A DNA stretch of 64,000 bases from Hyphomicrobium sp. (GTDB lineage Bacteria > Pseudomonadota > Alphaproteobacteria > Rhizobiales > Hyphomicrobiaceae). Every line of letters begins with the position of its first letter. Positions within the stretch are counted from its first letter, which is position 1. Location of the stretch: NCBI RefSeq assembly GCF_019744875.1, contig NZ_JAIETU010000002.1, positions 1,054,001-1,118,000 of the forward strand, written 5' to 3'. Below, in pieces: positions 58,380-64,000 of this stretch. A program made the position numbers and the translations under genes. Under the pieces are notes generated by a model, which saw only the letters and a program-made list of their open reading frames with translations, did not search any database and was not told the DNA's origin.

Positions 58380-58763
58380 ATGGATACTCCGCTCGATATC
58401 TCGTTCAAGGGTTTGGATAGGAGCACGGCGATCGAAGCCAAAATCGCGGAACGGGCCGCCCGGCTCGAGAAGCACTTCGATCGTATGACACACTGCCGCG
58501 TCGTCGTGGCCGCGCCGCACAAGCACTCCCACAAGGGCAAGACTTACGAGATCAAGATCGATATCGGCATCCCGGGTGCCGCGCCGCTGATCGTGACGCA
58601 CGAGTCGCCGGTCGGGCAAGCGCAGGAAGACCTGAAAATCGCGCTGCGCGATGCTTTCGATGCCGCAGACCGGAGACTGGACGAACTGGTCGACAAGAAG
58701 AACGGCGCCTCGCGCGCGGAGCGCAGCCGCCGCCGTCCCGTGAAACTTTCCGAACTCGATTAG
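58380..58763 (+). CDS. Ribosome hibernation/S30AE family protein (HPF/RaiA)
   Basis: This 127-residue protein has the S30AE fold: DTPLDISFKGLDRSTAIEAKIAERAARLEKHFDRMTHCRVVVAAPHKHSHKGKTYEIKIDIGIPG, then the second helix QAQEDLKIALRDAFDAADRRLDELVDKK. Such proteins bind the 30S decoding centre in stationary phase and protect ribosomes. It lacks the long C-terminal domain of long HPF, so it is a short form. ATG 58380 follows GGGA closely; a GTG at 58368 would add four residues. Confidence 0.88.
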   Translation: MDTPLDISFKGLDRSTAIEAKIAERAARLEKHFDRMTHCRVVVAAPHKHSHKGKTYEIKIDIGIPGAAPLIVTHESPVGQAQEDLKIALRDAFDAADRRLDELVDKKNGASRAERSRRRPVKLSELD

Positions 58764-58836
58764 GCTGCTTCCGGAGTTCAACGGAGGCTGGGCGACTTAA
58801 GGCCCGCGATGCTTAAGACCCTAGTAGGCCGGCGCG

Positions 58837-60234
58837 TCAGTTCTTGCGCCGGCCGGATCTGGTGTCGTCCGGCTTGGTTGCGCCCGGCTTGCCGGCGGGA
58901 TCAGGCGTTGCGCCCGTTTCCAGGGGCTCGGCAAGCGGCACATAGGCTTGCTCAGGCGGGGGAGCCGGCCGGGGCCACCTTGAGTCGTCGGCGCGGCCGG
59001 GCTTCGGCGGCAGACGCTCCCCCTTGAACAGCACCCGGAAGTACGGCGATTGAGACGGCGCCAGCGCGCGGCGATTGTTCGCCGTTCCGCCGCCGGTCGC
59101 GAGCGCCACGGTGCTCATAACGGTCAGGCCGCCCGAGATCTGATCGACAATCGACTCGCCGAGCTGCGAGGCGCGGTCTGCACTTTCGCGGCGCGTCACG
59201 AGGGCGACGACCGACGCCGGGATGGCGGGGCGCACGATATCGAGGGCGACGATTTCCTCGCGCCCGCCTTCGCTCACGATGCGCAGGTTGATCTTGCCGT
59301 TGTCGGCCTTCTGATCGCCGATGCCGGCCGGGATGACCTCTTTCGCCTTGGCGGCGGAGACAACGTCTCCGGCGACGGGCGCCTGCGGGCCCTTCGGCGC
59401 GGCGGGGCCGGTGAGCTTCACGGCGCCGGGATTGATCTTGGCCTGGTCCGCTTCCGCGCCGTCCAGCGGCACGGCACGATCGGCGCGGGCCTGCGTGATA
59501 TCGCGGCGCAGCTCGCGATCGACGAAGTAGGCGAGCTTGCGGTTGCCTTCATACGTGAAGTAGACGCCGTCACCCGAGCGCAGCAGACGGATCTTGCCCG
59601 TCACGTCGGGGCCGTAGGCGCTGTAGCCGCCGTTCTCATCGGCGAAGCCCGCGTAGGTGTCGATGTACTTCGCGCCATTGAGGTAGACGCGCTCGCGCAG
59701 CGTGTTGTTCATCATCTGCACGTCTTCGTTGGCATCGTAGCGGCGCACGTTGGGCAGGCCGAGCCAGTAGACGGCGATGTTGTACTTGCGGAGAATTTTG
59801 AGCAGGCGGTCGGCGCGCGCGGCGTATTCCTGCCGCCAGGCGTCCGTGCCGACCATCAGGCGTTTGCCGGACGCGTGGCGCACGGAGACGCGATCCCACG
59901 CGCCCATCATGAGAATCGCGATCTGGGGCGGCGTGGTTTTCAGCTTGTCCTCGAGATCGACCAGCTTTTCGGCGTAGTCGCTGCGCATCAGCCCGTTGAC
60001 TGCCAGATGCGTGCCGATGACGAGGCGAGGATCCTTCTGGAAGATCTCGCGCGCGCCGGCGAGCAGCCCTTCCGCAAGGTCGTCGCCGATCATCACAAGG
60101 TTGTAGGTATCACCGGGAGGGAACGGCGTGATGAAGCTCGCGCCGGCCGCGTCCTCCTGCGCACCAGCCGGCAGCACCGCGGCCCAGAGGCACGCGATCA
60201 CGGCTATCAGCGGCAGACCCAAACGCGCGAGCAT
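58837..60234 (-). CDS. Exported SGNH/DUF459-like protein lacking catalytic residues
   Basis: This 465-residue protein has a signal peptide (LPLIAVIACLWAAVLPAGAQ) and an SGNH hydrolase domain resembling DUF459. The block I motif reads VMIGDDLAEGLLAG, so the nucleophile Ser (normally GDS) is Asp. Block V reads SGDGVYFTYEGNRKLA, so the catalytic His (normally DGxHFT) is Tyr. The two essential residues are therefore missing, and the protein may be a binding or scaffold protein. A Pro-rich C-terminal tail of about 100 residues follows. The gene lies 47 bases downstream of the transglycosylase gene, probably in one operon. Confidence 0.82.
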   Translation of the reverse strand: MLARLGLPLIAVIACLWAAVLPAGAQEDAAGASFITPFPPGDTYNLVMIGDDLAEGLLAGAREIFQKDPRLVIGTHLAVNGLMRSDYAEKLVDLEDKLKTTPPQIAILMMGAWDRVSVRHASGKRLMVGTDAWRQEYAARADRLLKILRKYNIAVYWLGLPNVRRYDANEDVQMMNNTLRERVYLNGAKYIDTYAGFADENGGYSAYGPDVTGKIRLLRSGDGVYFTYEGNRKLAYFVDRELRRDITQARADRAVPLDGAEADQAKINPGAVKLTGPAAPKGPQAPVAGDVVSAAKAKEVIPAGIGDQKADNGKINLRIVSEGGREEIVALDIVRPAIPASVVALVTRRESADRASQLGESIVDQISGGLTVMSTVALATGGGTANNRRALAPSQSPYFRVLFKGERLPPKPGRADDSRWPRPAPPPEQAYVPLAEPLETGATPDPAGKPGATKPDDTRSGRRKN

Positions 60235-60281
60235 ATCGTCCCGGCCGTTTCTCGATCGATCGGCGTCGCGTCGGGCAGGCG

Positions 60282-61541
60282 CTACCTGCGCGACTCGCGA
60301 ACGCCACCCTTGCGGATGTGGTTAAGAACGGCATCCGATGGCCAACAGTCAACCTTCAGATTGTTGGCACGTTCATAGAGGCCGATCACCTTGCGCGTGT
60401 TCGAGCCGACCTTGCCATCGACTTTCTCGACTTCGTAGCCCAGAGGACCGAGCCGCTCCTGGATTTCCACGATGTTCGCGGTCTTCTGCGGTGCGGTTCC
60501 GCCCCAGGGGGTGACGAAATCACCGCCGCCCGCGATGCGATCCGCCAGATGGCCGACGAAGACCGCGTAAAGGTCCGACATGTTGTAGCGGCGAATGACC
60601 TTGTAGTTTTCAAGCACGAGGAACGACGGCCCATAGCCGCCCGCCGGGCTCATCATGTAGGCCTCGAGGGCGAGCTGCTCTGGTGTCCAGGCCTTGCCGT
60701 TGGCGCGCTTGAGACCAAGCTTGGCCCAGTCGGCGATGGTGCGCCCCTGCGTCGGGCCTTCGTGGCCGCAATCGGCCTGCGGGGTCAGGATCACCTCGTA
60801 GCCCCACGTCTGGCCCGCGACCCATCCCTTGCCCTTGAGCTGGCTGGCGGCAGAGGCGAGCGCATCCGGCACGGAGTTCCAGATGTCGGCCTTGCCGTCG
60901 CCGTCGAGATCGTGGGCGTGCGTGAAGAACTCGCTCGGCATGAACTGCGTCAGGCCCATGGCGCCGGCCCACGAGGCGCGCATCTTGGCGCGCGGAATGC
61001 CGGAGTCCAGCATGCGCAGCGCGGCGATCAGCTCTAAGCGAAACATGTCCTTGCGCCGTCCCAGGTACGCCTGGGTGGCGACGACGTTGATGGCGTCATG
61101 GGGCAGCTTGTGATTGCCGAAGGCGGTTTCGCGGCCCCAGATGGCCAGCACGGAATAGCGGTCCACGCCAAGCTCGCGTTCGATCTTTTCGAGCGTCGCC
61201 TTGTGCTTGGCGGCCAGCTCCTTGCCGGTGGCGGCAAGGCGCATCAGGTAGGCGCGATCGAGATATTCAGACGGCGCGCGCGTGAACTCGGCCTGGCCGC
61301 GCGCATCGTTTGCGGGGCGGCCCGGCAGGTCGAGGTCCGGCAGCTTGAGATCCGGCGTAAAGCCGCGCATGGCGGCATCGAACGTCGCGCGCGACACACC
61401 GGCCGCCTCAGCATCGGGCCAGAGCGCAGCAATCCACGCGTCGAGCTTGGCATCGGCGCGGGCGGGAGCGGGTGCACCCGTGAGAGCGGCGGCGAGCGCG
61501 ACGAGCATCGCGGCGGACAGCGTAAGAACACGAGAGATCAT
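60282..61541 (-). CDS. Lytic murein transglycosylase (MltB type) with a peptidoglycan-binding domain
   Basis: This 419-residue exported enzyme cleaves the glycan strand of peptidoglycan to 1,6-anhydro-MurNAc ends. After a signal peptide (about residues 1-29, ending APARAD), the SLT3/MltB domain has catalytic Glu138 in AIWGRETAFGNHK and the downstream GAMGLTQFMPSEF. A C-terminal PG_binding_1 domain has LGPLGYEVEKVDGKVGSNTRKVI. Its product is the substrate of AnmK. The ATG at 61541 is used; upstream GTG/TTG codons would extend by two or three residues. Confidence 0.93.
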   Translation of the reverse strand: MISRVLTLSAAMLVALAAALTGAPAPARADAKLDAWIAALWPDAEAAGVSRATFDAAMRGFTPDLKLPDLDLPGRPANDARGQAEFTRAPSEYLDRAYLMRLAATGKELAAKHKATLEKIERELGVDRYSVLAIWGRETAFGNHKLPHDAINVVATQAYLGRRKDMFRLELIAALRMLDSGIPRAKMRASWAGAMGLTQFMPSEFFTHAHDLDGDGKADIWNSVPDALASAASQLKGKGWVAGQTWGYEVILTPQADCGHEGPTQGRTIADWAKLGLKRANGKAWTPEQLALEAYMMSPAGGYGPSFLVLENYKVIRRYNMSDLYAVFVGHLADRIAGGGDFVTPWGGTAPQKTANIVEIQERLGPLGYEVEKVDGKVGSNTRKVIGLYERANNLKVDCWPSDAVLNHIRKGGVRESRR

Positions 61542-61942
61542 GCGCACCAAAATATCCTGTCTCGTTGTCCGGCCTGATTTCAGTCCCGTTTCGAGACTTG
61601 AGTGAACGTCGGCCGGTGGTCTTCCAACGCGCTTGAGGCGCCCGGGCTCCGGACCATCGGTCTGCGTGGCCCGGATTCGGGGTTTTTTTACGGCCCCGCA
61701 CCCTCAAAGCGGATGGGCCCCACACATCCGAGCCCCCTGGAACCTGCTGGCCGTCCTCGATATTATCCCTACCGGAAGCGGGTCTGGCTTGCTCCGGTTG
61801 CCGGTCGGCCTTTCAGCGTGCGGCCGACGAGGTAACGACGCTTTTGGCCCTTGCCCGTTGCCCCCGCAAAATCGGATACAGTCCACGTCTCTCCCGCCAA
61901 GCCCCGATCCCCCCAAATCGACCCCCAAAAAACCGGTGCCTA
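61542..61942. other. Gene-free divergent region between the transglycosylase and galU
   Basis: This region of about 400 bases should hold both promoters. I saw a T run at 61684-61690 and inverted GC-rich stretches but no convincing terminator, promoter pair, RNA gene or protein gene. Confidence 0.45.
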
Positions 61943-62827
61943 ATGTCCAAAGCCAAGCGCATTCGTAAAGCCGTGTTCCCTGTTGCCGGTCTCGGCACCC
62001 GCTTTCTCCCGGCGACGAAGGCCGTGCCCAAGGAAATGCTGACGGTCGTCGACAAGCCCGTGATCCAGCATGTCGTGAACGAAGCGCGCGCGGCGGGCAT
62101 CGAGCATTTCATTTTCGTCACCGGACGGGGCAAGGCCTGCATCGAGGATCACTTCGACCACCAGTTCGAACTCGAGGCGACGCTTGCGGGCAAGAAGAAG
62201 ACGAAGGAACTCGAAGAGCTGCTCTCGGAATTGCCGGGCGCAGGCGAGACAAGCTTCACGCGACAGCAAGCACCGCGCGGCCTCGGACACGCCGTCTGGT
62301 GCGCGCGCGATCTCGTCGGCGACGAGCCGTTCGCGCTGCTGCTGCCCGACATGCTTCATCACGGCAAGACGCCGTGCCTGCAGGAGATGGTGGACGCCTA
62401 CGCGCAAACCGGCGGCGGCAACTTCGTCGCCGTTTCGCCCGTGCCGGACGACCAGACGCATCAGTACGGCATCGTCGGCGTCGAAGACCGCGCGGCCAAG
62501 GTGAGCCGCATCACCACCATGGTCGAGAAGCCGCCCAAGGGCACCGCGCCCTCGAACCTGCACATCACGGGCCGCTATATTCTCGAGCCCGAGATTTTCC
62601 CGCTGCTGGCCAAGCAGGAGGCCGGCGCGGGCGGCGAGATCCAGCTCACCGACGCCATGATCACGCTCAGCCAATCCAAGGCAAACCCGTTCCATGCGGT
62701 CCGCTTCGACGGCACCATCTACGACTGCGGGTCGAAAATCGGCTTCCTGCTGGCCAATGTCGCCTACGGCCTCGAACGCGCGGACCTCTCCGCCGAGCTG
62801 CGGCGCGCGATCAAGGAAATGCTCTGA
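61943..62827 (+). CDS. galU: UTP-glucose-1-phosphate uridylyltransferase
   Basis: This 294-residue nucleotidyltransferase makes UDP-glucose for lipopolysaccharide, capsule and glycolipid synthesis. Signature segments are KAVFPVAGLGTRFLPATKAVPKEMLTVVDKPVIQHVV, FVTGRGKACIEDHFD, GLGHAVWCARDLVGDEPFALLLPDML and DGTIYDCGSKIGFL. The ATG at 61943 begins the conserved N-terminus. It is divergent from the transglycosylase gene and lies ahead of the MotA/TolQ-family gene on the same strand, 193 bases away. Confidence 0.96.
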   Translation: MSKAKRIRKAVFPVAGLGTRFLPATKAVPKEMLTVVDKPVIQHVVNEARAAGIEHFIFVTGRGKACIEDHFDHQFELEATLAGKKKTKELEELLSELPGAGETSFTRQQAPRGLGHAVWCARDLVGDEPFALLLPDMLHHGKTPCLQEMVDAYAQTGGGNFVAVSPVPDDQTHQYGIVGVEDRAAKVSRITTMVEKPPKGTAPSNLHITGRYILEPEIFPLLAKQEAGAGGEIQLTDAMITLSQSKANPFHAVRFDGTIYDCGSKIGFLLANVAYGLERADLSAELRRAIKEML

Positions 62828-63020
62828 ACCGTGATCGTTTTCGCGGGCTGGCTCCCGCCTGTGCCCTAAATCAGCCGGATTGCGCGCTCCAGAGCACGAT
62901 GTTGCCGGTTTTCGGTGACATTGGGTTCAGCTAAGGTCGGGCCGCGCATTCCCAGGCCACACGACCCTCGCAGGGCGCACAACCTGGGAGCTTCATCTCG
63001 GTGCATGGCGGAGACCTGGA

Positions 63021-64000
63021 ATGGCACGAAAGCGTAACGACCCGGCCGGGGCGCCGATGCACAAGACGCTCACGCCGCCCGGCCTGTTCCTGGTCCGCAT
63101 GCTGGTGTTCCTGACGCTGGTCGCGTTCCTGGTCGCCATTCTGCACGAGCAGCTCTCGACCTCGCTGATGACCAACCCGGGCCTCAACGGCCTCATCATC
63201 GGCGTGCTCGCCATCGGCATCATCTACGCCTTCCGGCAGGTCATCCGGCTCTATCCGGAAATTCGCTTCGTCAACGCGTTCCGCATCTCGGACCCCGGCA
63301 TCGCGGGCTCGCACCAGCCGGTGCTGCTCTCGCCGATGGCAACGATGCTGCGCGACCGGACCGGGGCGCTCTCGCTCTCGACCGTTTCGATGCGCACGAT
63401 CATGGACAGCATCGGGTCGCGTCTCGACGAGGCGCGCGACACGGGCCGTTACATGGTCGGCCTGCTCGTTTTCCTCGGCCTGCTCGGCACCTTCTGGGGC
63501 CTGCTGGAAACCATCCAATCGGTGGGCGGCGTGATCGGCACGCTCAATACGGGCGGGGGCGAGTCGGTCGCGGTGTTCGACGAACTCAAGGCGGGCCTCG
63601 CCGCGCCACTCAAGGGCATGGGCACGGCGTTCTCGTCGTCGCTGCTCGGTCTTTCGGGATCGCTCGTGCTGGGCTTCCTCGAGCTGCAGGCCAGCCACGC
63701 GCACAACCGCTTCTATAACGAGCTCGAAGAATGGCTGTCGGGCATCACGGAGCTCACCCCCGGCACGTCGAGCGCCAACGAGCAGGCCAGCCGCCAGTTG
63801 CTTTCGGCCGTGTTCGAGATGCAGCGGGCTGTCGAGGACCTGTCCGAACGGCTCAAGGGCAGCGGCTCGTCGTTCCTGCCCTCGTCGCCCCCCGGCAGCG
63901 GCCTGGGCGGCGGACCGGACGAAGTGCGCGACCTCGCGCGCGGCGTGAACCAGCTCGTGAACCAGATGCGCGCCGAGCAAAAGGTGGTGCGCGAATGGGT
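63021..64000 (+). CDS. MotA/TolQ/ExbB-family proton-channel protein, truncated by the window edge
   Basis: The frame is open to the end of the window, giving at least 326 residues. It has an early TM pair (LFLVRMLVFLTLVAFLVAILHEQL and GLIIGVLAIGIIYAFRQVI), then the channel TM segments (GLLVFLGLLGTFWGLLETIQSVGGVIG and PLKGMGTAFSSSLLGLSGSLVLGFL), separated by a cytoplasmic helical loop. A Ser/Gly-rich linker and a coiled-coil start follow. The GTFWGLL and GMGTAFSSSL motifs mark the MotA/TolQ/ExbB family. GGAGA at 63010-63015 precedes the ATG. The partner, probably an OmpA/MotB-like gene, would lie beyond the edge. Confidence 0.88.
   Translation, partial: MARKRNDPAGAPMHKTLTPPGLFLVRMLVFLTLVAFLVAILHEQLSTSLMTNPGLNGLIIGVLAIGIIYAFRQVIRLYPEIRFVNAFRISDPGIAGSHQPVLLSPMATMLRDRTGALSLSTVSMRTIMDSIGSRLDEARDTGRYMVGLLVFLGLLGTFWGLLETIQSVGGVIGTLNTGGGESVAVFDELKAGLAAPLKGMGTAFSSSLLGLSGSLVLGFLELQASHAHNRFYNELEEWLSGITELTPGTSSANEQASRQLLSAVFEMQRAVEDLSERLKGSGSSFLPSSPPGSGLGGGPDEVRDLARGVNQLVNQMRAEQKVVREW

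Overview
The window is a stretch of ordinary core chromosome from a high-GC alphaproteobacterium. Hyphomicrobiales is the best fit. Supporting signs are the Aap amino-acid transporter, a rhizobial-type suf operon (Rrf2 regulator, NifS-like desulfurase, sufB, small membrane protein, sufCDS, sufT, sufA), CpdR, GapR (DUF2312), DUF1036, DUF1244, DUF882, a zinc-free L36 and suhB/mmgR-type small RNAs. The taxon is inferred from gene content. I see no insertion sequence, prophage, integrase, CRISPR array or rRNA operon.

Layout. 0-4.8 kb: aapPJQM transporter operon and a small internally duplicated membrane protein ended by a strong terminator. 4.8-17.8 kb: a DAO-type oxidase, an AT-rich segment with a DnaA box, bactofilin, PrxQ, a giant AsmA/YhdP-like protein, tyrS and anmK back to back, a DUF808 membrane protein with a structured leader, a rhomboid protease and an alpha/beta hydrolase. 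17.8-26.2 kb: the Fe-S assembly operon behind a promoter carrying an Irr/ICE-like palindrome. 26.3-33.3 kb: an MHYT-PAS-GGDEF-EAL protein, Kup, a Doc/AbrB-type toxin-antitoxin pair with a nested palindromic operator, and PepF. 33.6-39.2 kb: a sigma-54 response regulator, an L,D-transpeptidase and a DUF882 peptidase-like protein. 39.2-46.5 kb: OxyR with a possible divergent small RNA, GapR, DUF1244, DUF1036-pyruvate kinase, a TPR protein, rpmJ, tRNA-Val(GAC), CpdR and an N-formylglutamate amidohydrolase. 46.5-48.9 kb: three suhB/mmgR-type sRNAs in tandem, then hisN and an acetyltransferase. 48.9-64 kb: a lysophospholipase-like hydrolase, a secreted Tyr-rich repeat protein, hsp20 under an apparent ROSE thermometer, gltBD, a ribosome hibernation factor, a catalytically degenerate SGNH protein, a lytic transglycosylase, galU, and a MotA/TolQ-family protein cut by the window edge.

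Functional themes are nitrogen and amino-acid assimilation (aap, gltBD, hisN, N-formylglutamate hydrolase), Fe-S assembly under iron/redox control, envelope and peptidoglycan remodelling (bactofilin, anmK, LDT, DUF882, MltB, YhdP-like, galU), cell-cycle and second-messenger control (CpdR, GapR, c-di-GMP enzyme), and stress response (OxyR, PrxQ, Hsp20, HPF). No gene set here looks like a wholly new multi-gene system. The most unusual signals are in RNA and cis-regulatory sequence: the triple sRNA array, the possible transcript divergent from oxyR, the toxin-antitoxin operator, and the leaders of the DUF808 and rhomboid genes.
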